A DNA stretch of 64,000 bases from Corynebacterium accolens (GTDB lineage: Bacteria; Actinomycetota; Actinomycetes; Mycobacteriales; Mycobacteriaceae): NCBI RefSeq assembly GCF_023520795.1, contig NZ_CP046605.1, positions 1,159,437 through 1,223,436 on the forward strand. The letters run 5' to 3'. Positions 25,803-35,351 of the stretch are shown here, piece after piece. The position numbers and the translations under genes were made by a program. The stretch's first letter is position 1. The number at the start of each line of letters is the position of its first letter. Under the pieces are notes generated by a model. The model had not been told where the DNA came from, made no database searches, and saw nothing but the letters and a program-made list of their open reading frames with translations.

Positions 25803-28061
25803 CTAAAGCACGCCGGACGTATCTCCCACTAGGGTTAGCGTTTGCGTGGCCCGGGTGATGCAGACGTACAGGTTCTGCAGCCCCTGCGGGGAGGCATCGA
25901 CAATCTCGCGCGGGTTAAGCACGATCACGTGGTCGAACTCGAGGCCCTTGACGGATTCGGCATTCGTGGCGTCAATCACCGCGGTCAGGCGGCCATCGTC
26001 TTCGGTGGTAACGCCGGGGGTGAAGTCGGCATCGGCAAGCCGGCGCACCGGCGCGCCATCGCGAATGGCAATGGCAGGGGTGGCGTCCGGATCGATGGAG
26101 GCCAACAGGCCATTGGCAAGCTCGGTAATGGGTTCTGGCGTGCGGTAGTTGACGGTAAGGAGGTGGTGGCGGAAGCGCTGGGCGATGAACGGCTCCAGGG
26201 CCTCGCCCCAGTCATCCACGCCAGCTGGGGAACCTGTCTGCGAGGTATCGCCAACCAACGTCATCCACCGCGAGGGGCAGCGACGGAAGAGCATCCGCCA
26301 TTCCATCGGGGTAAGTTCCTGCGCCTCGTCCACGATGATGTGGCCAAATGCCCACGTGTGATCCTCCCGCGCGCGCTGCGCGGTGGTGCGCGTATCCCGT
26401 ACCTCTTGACGCTGCGCCAGGGTCTCCGCGTCGATCACGTCGTGCGCCGAGAGGATTTCCGCCTCGAACATGTCATCATCGTTATCGGTGGATTCGGAGG
26501 AGGAAAGAATATCCAGCGCATCTTCTGCATCCGCGATCTGCTCGCGCCACTCGGCGTCCTTGGCCGCCTTCTTTTCCTCGGGATTGGGCAAGCCGATGAG
26601 GACGGCCAACTCATCCAAAAGCGCGGCATCGGAATCGGTCCAGGCGTATCCATCTGCGCGGTACAAGGCAGACTGGGTCTCCTCATCGTAGCCACGGGCA
26701 GCCGAGGCAATGTGTTCGCGGGAAGACAATAAAGCGGCGAGTACCTCAGAGGGATCGAGCTCGGGCCAAAAATCATCAATGCAGCCCACCACGGACTCAT
26801 CAACGGCAAGATCGTCGTGGAATTGGTCCACATCCGCGCGGCTTAGGAGGTTTTTCCCGCCCAGGGGATCTGTGCCCACCTTGGTGGCCATCTCTTGGGC
26901 GAGATCCTCCACGAAGTGCTCGATGAACGCCTCGCGCGCCTGGTTATGCGGCTTGCGTGAGCGGCGGGCGCGGGTGCGCGCCCTCTTCACCATGGAGGGC
27001 GTGATGGTCAGGGTCAGGCCATCCACCGTGATGTCCTGGGGCTCACTTGGCACCTGCTGATAATCCTTGACGGCGGCGCTCAGGATTTCCGCCATGGCCG
27101 CGCTGCCCTTAATTTCGCGGCCCACAAGCCCCTCGGTATGGGTGGGAGTAATGCCAGGGAATAGCCCACCGATGGTGGAGAGCACGACACCGGTTTCACC
27201 GAGCTCGGGCAGCACGCGGGAAATATAGTCCAAAAAGTTGGTATTGGGCCCAACGATGAGTACACCGGTGGAAGATAGCTGCTCGCGGTGGGTATAGAGC
27301 AGGTAGGCAACGCGGTGCAGCGCTACGGCGGTCTTACCGGTGCCGGGGCCGCCTTCGACGACCATGACGCCGCGGGTATTATCCCGGATGATTTCGTCCT
27401 GCTCGCGCTGGATGGTTTCCACGATGGACGTCATGTGCCCCGTGCGAGCGCGTTGCATGGCAAAGTACAGGGCGGATTCGCTTGCCACGCCTGCCTCCTC
27501 CTCGCGCACACCAGGGCCGTCCAATGCCTCGTCATTGACATCAGTGACCGTGCGTCCGGTCATGCGGATCTGGCGGCGCGTATGCACGCCCTCTGGCTGG
27601 GCCGTGGTGGCGAGGTAAAACGGGCGGGCCATGGGCGCGCGCCAATCCAGCAGGAGGGTGCGGTAGTTTTCTTCGCGCGCATCCAAACCCATGCGGCCGA
27701 TATAGCGGCGGTCTAGTCCTTCTTCCGTCGGGTTATCGCCGGGGGCATCGATATCGATGCGGCCAAAGACGAGCCCCATCTGCGCAACGTTGAGGCGGTC
27801 CAATTTGGCCTGCAAGCCGTGGTATTCCGTTTCGCGGCGCACTAAGGCATCGGCATCGGGAGTCGCCGGGTCGACCTCGGCTTGGACCTCATTCAGGCGT
27901 GCGTTTGCCGCGGCTACCTCGTCATCGAGGCGGTCAAAGAGGCCATCGACATAGTTCTGCTCGGCTTCGATGGCAGAAATTCCAGCGTTTTCCGCGCGGC
28001 TAGATGAAGTTGCATCAGCGGGAGAATGAGTGGCTGGAGAATTCTTCGGTGCAGAGTTCAC
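25803..28061 (-). CDS. HelR/HelD-type RNA-polymerase-recycling ATPase (superfamily-1 helicase fold)
   Basis: The 752-residue protein has an N-terminal coiled-coil arm (about residues 30-100), an insertion containing the FGRIDI..YIGRMGL..LLDWRAPMARPFY segment typical of actinobacterial HelD proteins, Walker A GGPGTGKTAVALHRVAYLLY near residue 250, Walker B IIVDEAQELTPMEW, and C-terminal motifs for a UvrD-like domain (VKGLEFDHVIVLNP). HelD proteins remove RNA polymerase from DNA; HelR in mycobacteria and Streptomyces protects against rifamycins. GTG 28061 has GAGGAG close upstream. A plain DNA helicase role is less likely given the arm. Confidence 0.85.
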   Translation of the reverse strand: MNSAPKNSPATHSPADATSSSRAENAGISAIEAEQNYVDGLFDRLDDEVAAANARLNEVQAEVDPATPDADALVRRETEYHGLQAKLDRLNVAQMGLVFGRIDIDAPGDNPTEEGLDRRYIGRMGLDAREENYRTLLLDWRAPMARPFYLATTAQPEGVHTRRQIRMTGRTVTDVNDEALDGPGVREEEAGVASESALYFAMQRARTGHMTSIVETIQREQDEIIRDNTRGVMVVEGGPGTGKTAVALHRVAYLLYTHREQLSSTGVLIVGPNTNFLDYISRVLPELGETGVVLSTIGGLFPGITPTHTEGLVGREIKGSAAMAEILSAAVKDYQQVPSEPQDITVDGLTLTITPSMVKRARTRARRSRKPHNQAREAFIEHFVEDLAQEMATKVGTDPLGGKNLLSRADVDQFHDDLAVDESVVGCIDDFWPELDPSEVLAALLSSREHIASAARGYDEETQSALYRADGYAWTDSDAALLDELAVLIGLPNPEEKKAAKDAEWREQIADAEDALDILSSSESTDNDDDMFEAEILSAHDVIDAETLAQRQEVRDTRTTAQRAREDHTWAFGHIIVDEAQELTPMEWRMLFRRCPSRWMTLVGDTSQTGSPAGVDDWGEALEPFIAQRFRHHLLTVNYRTPEPITELANGLLASIDPDATPAIAIRDGAPVRRLADADFTPGVTTEDDGRLTAVIDATNAESVKGLEFDHVIVLNPREIVDASPQGLQNLYVCITRATQTLTLVGDTSGVL

Positions 28062-28158
28062 AAGACTCCTCAGAATGAAACACGAAAATATGGGTGGGCG
28101 CGCATCCGCGTGCCGCGTAGGGGAGGTACGAGTTTAGACCTTGCCGTGACAAAGAACA

Positions 28159-28183
28159 ACGGCCCAGCGTAGGGCTGGGCCGT
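28159..28183 (-). terminator. Terminator of the DoxX-like gene
   Basis: ACGGCCCAGC (28159-28168) and GCTGGGCCGT (28174-28183) form a ten-base stem; read leftward it is followed by TGTTCTTTG. It lies 20 bases beyond the stop of the minus-strand gene. Confidence 0.8.
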
Positions 28184-28202
28184 GTGCGAGGGTTAAGGCG
28201 AA

Positions 28203-29219
28203 TTACTTAGCGCGCTTTTCAATCTTCTTGATAGCGGCGTCGATCTTCTTATTAGCCTTCTTTTGCAGCTTGTCTGCCTGCTTGGAAGCCTTCTTAGCAG
28301 CGCGCTTGGAATCTGCCTTGTCGAGCTTCGATGCGGCGTCATCGGCGCGCTTTTGTGCCTTGTTCGCGGCCTTGACGGCACCTTTGCGGGCGGTCTTGGC
28401 GTTGGACTCAGCGGACTTCAGCCAGTCCTTCTTGTTGTCATCAACGTAGGACTTGGCGCTATCTACGGAGTCCTCGATGAAGGATTTTGCGTTGTCCAAG
28501 AAGTCGCGGCCGGAATCCTGCCAGTCATCCTTGTTGTCATCGACGTAGTCCTTGGCGTCATCGACATAGGACTTGGCGGTATCTAGGAGGCCGCGACCGG
28601 TGGACTGCCAGTCATCCTTGTTGTCATCCACATAGGCTTGAGCCTTCTGGGAGGTCTCGTTGATCCAGTCGCCGGCCTTGTTGGACAGCTCGCTGGCGCG
28701 AGCGGAAAGCTCCTCGCGCTTTTCCTGAGACTCAGACTTGGTGGGCAGCGCCTGCTGAATCTTCTTATTGGTGCGCTCACCGGCCTTCTGTGCGCGCCAG
28801 CGCAGGGACGGCTTGCCCTCGGTGTCCTGGGTGGTGATAAACAGCGCGCCGAGCAGGGCGGTATTGGTAATGAAGCCGTTGCGACGGTCTTCTTTTTCCT
28901 TCTTATTATCTGCGGCCCAGAAGTTATTCTTGCCCACCAAGTCGGGCACGGTAGCGGCAGCCAGCACGGCTGCGGAGGTGCGGGGTGCCTTGCCCAGCGC
29001 CAAGGTGGTACCTGCACCGATCTTTGCGCCGCCAAGGGCGCGGGTAGCTAGCTCCGGATCATTGGGAATGAGGTTCTTGTAACCGGAGGGGACGAACTTG
29101 CGCAGGGTCTTGAGGAAGCCTTCGGTTTCCTTGGTGTGCTCCGAGGCATTGCGCAGGTCGTCTACACCTTCCCATACAAATACCGATGCCAGCATGGGGC
29201 GGGCAAACTTGCGAATCAT
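28203..29219 (-). CDS. DoxX-like membrane protein with coiled repeats and lysine-rich tail
   Basis: The first 140 of 338 residues look like a DoxX-type membrane domain (RPMLASVFVWEGVDDL, then three or four hydrophobic segments). The rest is hydrophilic. It contains a repeat with YVDDNKDDW at residues 196-204 and 225-233 and YVDDNKKDW at 258-266, each followed by a helix of the form GRGLLDTAKS or GRDFLDNAKS. It ends in about 60 residues of Lys/Ala-rich helix (ANKAQKRADDAASKLDKA...), resembling histone-H1-like tails. AAAGGA precedes ATG 29219. The function is unknown. Confidence 0.75.
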   Translation of the reverse strand: MIRKFARPMLASVFVWEGVDDLRNASEHTKETEGFLKTLRKFVPSGYKNLIPNDPELATRALGGAKIGAGTTLALGKAPRTSAAVLAAATVPDLVGKNNFWAADNKKEKEDRRNGFITNTALLGALFITTQDTEGKPSLRWRAQKAGERTNKKIQQALPTKSESQEKREELSARASELSNKAGDWINETSQKAQAYVDDNKDDWQSTGRGLLDTAKSYVDDAKDYVDDNKDDWQDSGRDFLDNAKSFIEDSVDSAKSYVDDNKKDWLKSAESNAKTARKGAVKAANKAQKRADDAASKLDKADSKRAAKKASKQADKLQKKANKKIDAAIKKIEKRAK

Positions 29220-29296
29220 AGTCCTTTAAGCTCCTTAGCTCGTTGTTCTAGACCAATCGTGTGATTGACCATTATACGCTGAAATAGCCGCCTAGA

Positions 29297-29899
29297 TCAC
29301 CACCGGCGCTCCCACCAATCACCCAACTTGGGGCGTTCTTCCCCCAAGGTGGTGGGCTTGCCATGCCCCGGGCGGATGATGGCGTTATCTGGGAACTCCT
29401 CGAAGACGCGCTTGGTGACGTCCTTATATAGCCGCACAAAGTCGCCCTCAGAGGTCGTTCGACCCAATCCACCGGGGAAAACGGAGTCTCCCACAAACAG
29501 GTTGGTGATGCCGTCAACGGTGGCCACGAGCGCCACGCCGCCGGGGGTATGGCCGCGCAGGATGATGATGGGCAATTTCATGCCGGCAAACTCGATGGAA
29601 TCGCCCTCGCGCAGCTCAACGTCCACGTCTTCCGGAATGGCCGGTGAATCAATGAAGGAGGCGTAGTGCTTTGCGTTGGTGGCCTGCAAAACCTCGCCGA
29701 GCGCACGCACGTGATCCCAGTGGCGGTGCGTGGTGAGAACGGCGGTGATGTCAACGCCTGCCTCGCGGGCCATGTCGAGGATGGCGGGGGCGTTATCGGC
29801 GGCATCGACAAGCAAGCCTTGGTCGCCGGCGGTGAGCAGGTAGCAGTTATTGTCCATCTCCGAAACGGAGATCTGGTGAAGATGTAGCTCGTTAGTCAT
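29297..29899 (-). CDS. MBL-fold metallo-hydrolase (glyoxalase-II-like)
   Basis: A 200-residue metallo-beta-lactamase-fold enzyme. The zinc-binding HxHxDH box is THRHWDHV near residue 57; further ligands are in LRGHTPGGVALV, VGDSVFPGG and RPGHGKPTTLGEE. These resemble GloB/YcbL-type thiol-ester hydrolases, but no C-terminal glyoxalase-II domain is present, so the substrate is unassigned. TAGGCT ends seven bases upstream of ATG 29899 without a ribosome-binding site, indicating a leaderless transcript. It is divergent from uvrA with 64 bases between. Confidence 0.88.
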   Translation of the reverse strand: MTNELHLHQISVSEMDNNCYLLTAGDQGLLVDAADNAPAILDMAREAGVDITAVLTTHRHWDHVRALGEVLQATNAKHYASFIDSPAIPEDVDVELREGDSIEFAGMKLPIIILRGHTPGGVALVATVDGITNLFVGDSVFPGGLGRTTSEGDFVRLYKDVTKRVFEEFPDNAIIRPGHGKPTTLGEERPKLGDWWERRW

Positions 29900-29963
29900 A
29901 CGTCCCAGCCTACGGGTACATTCAAGGGGAGATTAAAATCTATGATGTGGAGGCTGGAGCGCA

Positions 29964-32804
29964 GTGGCAGAACGATTGATTGTGCGAGGCGCACGGGAAC
30001 ACAATCTCAAGGGCGTGGATATCGATATCCCGCGCGATAAAATGGTGGTTTTTACTGGGCTTTCGGGCTCTGGTAAGTCCTCGCTGGCCTTCGATACCAT
30101 CTTCGCGGAGGGCCAACGCCGCTACGTGGAATCGTTGAGCTCTTATGCCCGGATGTTTTTGGGCCAGATGGATAAACCCAATGTGGAATACATCGGCGGC
30201 CTGTCGCCGGCGGTATCCATCGATCAGAAATCCACCAACCACAACCCGCGCTCTACCGTGGGCACGATTACGGAGATTTACGATTACCTCCGCTTGCTCT
30301 TCTCGCGTGCCGGCACCCCGCACTGCCCCAAGTGCGATGCCGTCATCGAGCGCCAGACACCGCAGCAGATTGTTGATGCCGTCCTGGAGCAGGAAGAAAA
30401 GCTGAAGTTCCAGGTGCTTGCCCCGGTGGCGCGGAAGCGCAAGGGTGAGTTTGTTGACCTCTTCCAGGACCTTTCGGCGCAGGGCTACTCCCGCGTACGC
30501 GTGGATGGTGAAACCCACCAATTAAGCGATCCGCCGAAGCTGAAGAAGCAGGTTAAACACACCATCGAGGTGGTGGTGGACCGGCTGCAGGTTAAGGCAT
30601 CGCAGAAGCAGCGCCTGACCGATTCCGTGGAAACGGCTTTGCGGCTTGCCGATGGCCTCGTCACCATCGAGTTCGTTGATAAAGAAGAACTCACGCATAC
30701 CTATTCCGAGAAGGCGGCCTGCCCCAATGGCCATCCCCTTACCATCGAGGAATACGAACCGCGCGCGTTTTCCTTTAACGCGCCCTTTGGTTCCTGCCCG
30801 GTCTGCGATGGCTTGGGCACGAAGCTCGAAGTGGATGTAGACCTGCTCATCCCGGATCCGGATGCCCCGGCCGTTGATGCCGTGCAGCCGTGGCATTCCA
30901 GCCCGAACTCCCGGTACTTCGTCAAACTCGTGGAAGGTTTGGGCAAGGCCCTGGGCTTTGACCCGCAGACCCCCGTCAGCGAGCTGACCAAGGAGCAGCG
31001 CGATGCGTTGATTTACGGCACCGAAACCGAGGTGCGGGTGCGCTATAAGAACCGCTATGGCCGCCAGCGCAATTGGACCGCGCCCTTTGAGGGTGCCGTC
31101 GGATTCCTGCACCGCAAATTGGATACGACGGATTCGCAGTCCCAAAAGGATCGGCTGCTGCAATACACCCGCCGGGTGCCGTGTAGCACCTGTAAGGGAA
31201 CGCGCCTGAAGCCGGAAATCCTCGCCGTGCGCCTGGCGTCGACCACGCATGGCGAACAGTCCATCGCGGGGCTGAGCGCCCTGTCCATCGAAGATGCCTC
31301 GGAATTCTTGGATTCGCTGGTCTTAGGACACCGCGAGGAAATCATTGCCGGGGCGGTGTTGAAGGAGACCCAAGCCCGCCTGCGCTTCTTATTGGATGTG
31401 GGCCTTAACTACCTCACCCTGGACCGCGGCGCCTCGACCCTGTCTGGCGGCGAGGCCCAGCGCATCCGCCTGGCCACGCAGATTGGATCTGGGCTCGCCG
31501 GCGTGCTGTACGTGTTGGATGAGCCGTCCATCGGTTTGCACCAGCGCGATAATCACCGCCTGATTTCGACCTTGCAGCGCCTGCGCGATATCGGCAATAC
31601 GCTCATCGTGGTCGAACACGATGAGGACACCATTCGCTCTTCCGATTGGCTCGTGGATGTGGGCCCGCGCGCCGGCGAATACGGCGGCGAAGTGGTCTAC
31701 CAAGGCGAGCCCGCCGGCGTGGAGCAGGTAAAGGAGTCCTTAACGGGGCAGTACCTATCCGGTTCCAAGGTCCTGGCCGTTCCGGATCACCGCCGCGAGA
31801 TCGATAAGGACCGCACCCTGAAGGTGGTTGGTGCCCGGGAAAATAACCTCAAGGGAATCAACGTTGAGATTCCGCTCGGCGTGCTGGTGTGCATTACCGG
31901 TGTATCCGGCTCCGGCAAGTCCACCATGGTCAATGAAATCCTGGCCAAGACCTTGGCCAATAACTTGAACCGCGCCCGGCAGGTTCCTGGGCGCGCCAAG
32001 CGCGTGGAGGGCATTGAGCACCTGGATAAATTGGTGCAGGTGGATCAGAGCCCGATTGGCCGCACCCCGCGGTCCAACCCGGCGACCTATACCGGCGTCT
32101 TTGATAAGATTCGCAACCTTTTTGCAGAGACCCAAGAAGCAAAGGTGCGCGGCTACAAGGCCGGCCGTTTTTCCTTCAACGTCAAAGGCGGGCGCTGCGA
32201 GGCCTGCCAGGGCGATGGCACCATCAAGATTGAGATGAATTTCTTGCCGGATGTTTATGTCCCGTGTGAGGTCTGCGAGGGCGCGCGCTATAACCGCGAG
32301 ACCCTGGAGGTCCACTACAAGGGCAAAAACATCGCGGAAGTGCTGGACATGCCGATTTCTGAGGCCGCGGACTTCTTCGAGCCCATTACCTCCATCCACC
32401 GCTACTTGGCCACGCTTGTCGATGTCGGCCTGGGCTATGTCCGCCTCGGCCAAGCCGCCACCACGTTGTCCGGCGGTGAGGCCCAGCGCGTGAAGCTCGC
32501 CTCGGAGCTGCAAAAGCGCACCAATGGCCGCACCATCTATATCTTGGATGAGCCGACGACCGGTCTGCACTTTGAAGATATTCGCCGGTTGATGCTGGTT
32601 ATCCAAGGCTTGGTAGATAAGGGCAATTCCGTGCTCATCATTGAGCACAACCTCGATGTCATCAAGGCAGCGGACTGGATTGTGGATATGGGGCCCGAAG
32701 GCGGTGCCGGCGGCGGCACCGTGGTCGCGCAGGGTACCCCGGAAAAGGTTGCACAAGTGGAAGGTTCCTATACCGGCGGCTACCTCAAGGAAATGCTGCC
32801 TTAA
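29964..32804 (+). CDS. uvrA: Excinuclease ABC subunit A
   Basis: UvrA is the damage-recognition ATPase of nucleotide-excision repair. The 946-residue protein has two ABC modules: Walker [13 protein letters not shown] and [12 protein letters not shown], signatures [12 protein letters not shown] and [12 protein letters not shown], Walker [14 protein letters not shown] and [29 protein letters not shown] and [14 protein letters not shown] zinc-binding pairs are present. GTG 29964 has GGAG about six bases upstream and a TATGAT -10 at 29941-29946. It is full length. Confidence 0.98.
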   Translation: MAERLIVRGAREHNLKGVDIDIPRDKMVVFTGLSGSGKSSLAFDTIFAEGQRRYVESLSSYARMFLGQMDKPNVEYIGGLSPAVSIDQKSTNHNPRSTVGTITEIYDYLRLLFSRAGTPHCPKCDAVIERQTPQQIVDAVLEQEEKLKFQVLAPVARKRKGEFVDLFQDLSAQGYSRVRVDGETHQLSDPPKLKKQVKHTIEVVVDRLQVKASQKQRLTDSVETALRLADGLVTIEFVDKEELTHTYSEKAACPNGHPLTIEEYEPRAFSFNAPFGSCPVCDGLGTKLEVDVDLLIPDPDAPAVDAVQPWHSSPNSRYFVKLVEGLGKALGFDPQTPVSELTKEQRDALIYGTETEVRVRYKNRYGRQRNWTAPFEGAVGFLHRKLDTTDSQSQKDRLLQYTRRVPCSTCKGTRLKPEILAVRLASTTHGEQSIAGLSALSIEDASEFLDSLVLGHREEIIAGAVLKETQARLRFLLDVGLNYLTLDRGASTLSGGEAQRIRLATQIGSGLAGVLYVLDEPSIGLHQRDNHRLISTLQRLRDIGNTLIVVEHDEDTIRSSDWLVDVGPRAGEYGGEVVYQGEPAGVEQVKESLTGQYLSGSKVLAVPDHRREIDKDRTLKVVGARENNLKGINVEIPLGVLVCITGVSGSGKSTMVNEILAKTLANNLNRARQVPGRAKRVEGIEHLDKLVQVDQSPIGRTPRSNPATYTGVFDKIRNLFAETQEAKVRGYKAGRFSFNVKGGRCEACQGDGTIKIEMNFLPDVYVPCEVCEGARYNRETLEVHYKGKNIAEVLDMPISEAADFFEPITSIHRYLATLVDVGLGYVRLGQAATTLSGGEAQRVKLASELQKRTNGRTIYILDEPTTGLHFEDIRRLMLVIQGLVDKGNSVLIIEHNLDVIKAADWIVDMGPEGGAGGGTVVAQGTPEKVAQVEGSYTGGYLKEMLP

Positions 32805-32832
32805 AAATAAGGGCGATAGTTTCTGTGAAAAA

Positions 32833-32862
32833 TTGTCCTCTTTTTAAATCATGGACTAGTCT
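32833..32862 (+). promoter_or_regulatory. Promoter of the lipoprotein gene, leaderless
   Basis: TTGTCC (32833-32838) and TAGTCT (32857-32862) are separated by 18 bases, and ATG 32870 begins seven bases later. Confidence 0.65.
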
Positions 32863-32869
32863 GTGAGGA

Positions 32870-33724
32870 ATGAACCTGCGGCAGAGATTAGGAGCGATAC
32901 TGGCCACGGTATCGCTTGCCGCCGTGGCGGCGTGCTCGTCACCTGAGCAGGCGCCGGATACGGCGGGGGAAGGGGCATCGGCAAGCGCTAGCGATAATGC
33001 CGATGCCGCAATCGCCAAAGATCTAGACCGCGCAGTTGAGGCAGTGTCCAAGGACTACGATGCCAAGGTTGGCGTGGCCATCGCCGCCGGTAACCAAAAA
33101 ATCTCCGCGGGAGACAAGGGCGAAGGCCCAGCATGGTCCACCATCAAAGTGCCCATCGCCATTACGGCGCTGCAGGACGGTGCCGATCCGTCCTTGGTGG
33201 ATTTGGCCATCAAGGAATCCGACAACGACGCCGCCTACGCATTGTGGTCGCAGGTGCAGTGGGAGGAAGGCGAGGCCTCAGAGGCGGTGGAAAAGCTCTT
33301 GCGCGAGCACGGCTCGAAAGCCTCCATCGAGGAAGGTTCTTTCGGGTATGCCACCTGGCCATTGCAGGAGCAGGCGAATTTCGGTGCGCAATTGCCCTGC
33401 ATTAAGGAAGCCGAATACGTCCATGAAGTATTAAATGACATCGTGGAATGGCAAAACGTTGGCCTCTCCAAACACACAAGCACCCGGGCAAAAAGCGGCT
33501 GGGGACTCGATGAAAATAGCGATGACTACACCTTCCGGCAATTCGGCGTGCATGAAAAGGACGGCAAAAGGGTAGGGGTAGCCCTAAGCGTCATCGTCGA
33601 GGGCGAGGACTACGAGAATGGCTCCGCCGCGATCGATGACCTTGCCGATGACGTCCTCAAGGCTATCGACAAAGCCATCGCGGATGAAAAATTAGAGACC
33701 GATTCCACCTGCAAGGATGGCTAG
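32870..33724 (+). CDS. Serine beta-lactamase/PBP-fold lipoprotein
   Basis: The 284-residue protein has a signal peptide ending in a lipobox (VAAC, Cys22), then a serine- and alanine-rich linker. The mature part shows the three signature elements of penicillin-recognising enzymes in order: SxxK as STIK at residues 90-93, SDN at 117-119, and KSG at 208-210. The ExxLN omega-loop motif of class A beta-lactamases is absent, so hydrolysis of antibiotics is doubtful. A role in cell-wall metabolism or beta-lactam binding is possible. It sits between uvrA and infC with its own promoter. Confidence 0.78.
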   Translation: MNLRQRLGAILATVSLAAVAACSSPEQAPDTAGEGASASASDNADAAIAKDLDRAVEAVSKDYDAKVGVAIAAGNQKISAGDKGEGPAWSTIKVPIAITALQDGADPSLVDLAIKESDNDAAYALWSQVQWEEGEASEAVEKLLREHGSKASIEEGSFGYATWPLQEQANFGAQLPCIKEAEYVHEVLNDIVEWQNVGLSKHTSTRAKSGWGLDENSDDYTFRQFGVHEKDGKRVGVALSVIVEGEDYENGSAAIDDLADDVLKAIDKAIADEKLETDSTCKDG

Positions 33725-33837
33725 TTCACCGCGGTTTGCCTTAAGTGGTAGCGGCTGCTACTGTCATATCCACTACCGCCCAAGGTACCTTTTGCAGGAA
33801 CCTGGGTCACAAGCGGAGATTCTCCCACCCGATGCCG

Positions 33838-33927
33838 CGAACTTCAGGTTCGTTGGATAACGGTAAAGGTAACCAGACATCAGTGTCTGGCTCTGTGAGA
33901 TCTCCCGGCTGTCTATGACAGACCGGG
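33838..33927 (+). promoter_or_regulatory. Structured infC leader with three hairpins
   Basis: Three stem-loops follow each other: CGAAC-TTCAG-GTTCG (33838-33852), CCAGACA-TCAG-TGTCTGG (33873-33890), and CCCGGCTGTC...GACAGACCGGG (33904-33927, one bulge). The last ends 68 bases before the infC start. In other bacteria L20 or attenuation controls infC-rpmI-rplT through such leaders; that this one works so is inference. Confidence 0.6.
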
Positions 33928-33995
33928 TTAGATTCGTTTGTGGTCCACGGTAGGTGAACTCATTACCCATAACCCCCAAATCGAGGAGAACCACA

Positions 33996-34517
33996 ATCAG
34001 CGCTGAAGCTCGCATTAATGAGCGTATCCGAGTACCCGAGGTCCGTCTTGTCGGCCCCGGTGGTGAACAGGTGGGTATCGTCCGCACCGATGATGCCCGC
34101 AAGCTTGCCTATGAAGCTGACCTGGATTTGGTCGAGGTAGCTCCTAAGGCTAAGCCCCCAGTTGCCAAAATCATGGACTACGGCAAGTTCAAGTATGAGC
34201 AAGCCCAGAAGGCTCGCGAATCTCGTAAGAACCAGCAGCAGACCGTGGTGAAGGAACAGAAGTTCCGTCCGAAGATCGACGATCACGATTATGAGACCAA
34301 GAAGAGTAACGTAGTTCGCTTCCTGGAAAAGGGATCCAAGGTCAAGGTGACCATCATGTTCCGCGGCCGTGAGCAATCGCGACCGGAGCTGGGTTTCCGG
34401 CTTTTGGAGCGGTTGGCCGATGACGTCGCCGAGGTTGGCGTAGTTGAGTCCCGCCCCAAGCAGGATGGTCGCAACATGACCATGGTTTTGGGTCCGGTTC
34501 GTAAGGGCAAAAAGTAA
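33996..34517 (+). CDS. infC: Translation initiation factor IF-3, AUC start codon
   Basis: IF-3 binds the 30S subunit and checks the start codon. The 173-residue protein starts (M)[19 protein letters not shown], has the linker region with [13 protein letters not shown] and the C-terminal domain up to [10 protein letters not shown]. The homologous start has no ATG, GTG or TTG. An ATC at 33996 sits seven bases after GAGGAG and fits the family N-terminus exactly. Rare AUU/AUC/AUA starts are known for infC and let IF-3 repress its own translation. An in-frame GTG at 33954 lacks a ribosome-binding site. Confidence 0.95.
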   Translation: MSAEARINERIRVPEVRLVGPGGEQVGIVRTDDARKLAYEADLDLVEVAPKAKPPVAKIMDYGKFKYEQAQKARESRKNQQQTVVKEQKFRPKIDDHDYETKKSNVVRFLEKGSKVKVTIMFRGREQSRPELGFRLLERLADDVAEVGVVESRPKQDGRNMTMVLGPVRKGKK

Positions 34518-34553
34518 ACCATATTCCACGTAGGATTTAAGGACTTAATACTC

Positions 34554-34748
34554 ATGAAGCAGAAGACCCACAAGGGCACCGCAAAGCGCATCAAGGTGAC
34601 CGGTTCCGGCAAGCTGCGCCGCGAGCAGGCAAACCGTCGCCACTTGCTGGAGGGCAAGCCTTCCAAGCGTACCCGTCGCCTCAAGGGCACCGAGTCCGTC
34701 TCCCAGGCAGACACCAAGCGCGTCAAGCGCCTGCTCGGTCGCGCTTAA
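34554..34748 (+). CDS. rpmI: 50S ribosomal protein L35
   Basis: The 64-residue protein is very basic, starting [20 protein letters not shown] and containing [22 protein letters not shown], the standard L35 pattern. It lies 36 bases after infC and 56 before rplT, the conserved infC-rpmI-rplT operon. It is full length. Confidence 0.97.
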   Translation: MKQKTHKGTAKRIKVTGSGKLRREQANRRHLLEGKPSKRTRRLKGTESVSQADTKRVKRLLGRA

Positions 34749-34804
34749 TAGCGCCCAATCAACCCACATCCACCATCTCAACCAGAATTTAAGGAAGTAT
34801 TACT

Positions 34805-35188
34805 GTGGCACGAGTAAAGCGCTCAGTTAACGCAAAGAAGAAGCGTCGCGCGATCCTGAAGTCCGCCAAGGGCTACCGCGGTCAGCGTTCCCGCCTGTAC
34901 CGTAAGGCTAAGGAGCAGTGGCTGCACTCTATGACTTACGCTTACCGCGACCGTCGCGCGCGTAAGTCCGAGTTCCGCAAGCTGTGGATCCAGCGCATCA
35001 ACGCTGCTGCCCGCATGAACGACATCACCTATAACCGCCTCATCCACGGCCTGCGCTTGGCTGAGGTCGAGGTAGACCGCAAGATCCTCGCCGAGCTCGC
35101 CGTCAACGACTTCGAGGCTTTCTCCGCACTGTGCGAGACCGCTAAGGCCGCCCTGCCTGAGGACGTCAACGCACCGAAGGCTGCGTAA
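34805..35188 (+). CDS. rplT: 50S ribosomal protein L20
   Basis: L20 is an early 23S rRNA-binding assembly protein. The 127-residue sequence begins (M)[18 protein letters not shown], with [17 protein letters not shown] and [23 protein letters not shown] as conserved blocks. GTG 34805 has AAGGAAG upstream. L20 is the usual autoregulator of this operon, which is relevant to the structured leader before infC. Confidence 0.97.
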   Translation: MARVKRSVNAKKKRRAILKSAKGYRGQRSRLYRKAKEQWLHSMTYAYRDRRARKSEFRKLWIQRINAAARMNDITYNRLIHGLRLAEVEVDRKILAELAVNDFEAFSALCETAKAALPEDVNAPKAA

Positions 35189-35214
35189 GCCTCTCCAGCT
35201 GCATAGCTGATTGC

Positions 35215-35247
35215 CCACTCCACACCGCTCGACGCGGTGAGGGGTGG
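35215..35247 (+). terminator. Hairpin after rplT
   Basis: CCACTCC and GGGGTGG together with CACCGC/GCGGTG pair around a five-base loop, about 13 base pairs. There is no U-tract, so it is a terminator or 3' stabiliser by position only. Confidence 0.5.
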
Positions 35248-35351
35248 GGTCTGTGCTATCTCACTGCCTCAAGCCTGCTAATAACCTGTCCGTTGTGTGT
35301 GCTAAATTAATGGAGCTATAAACCCAGCATTTGCAAGGAGAACTCCGCGCC

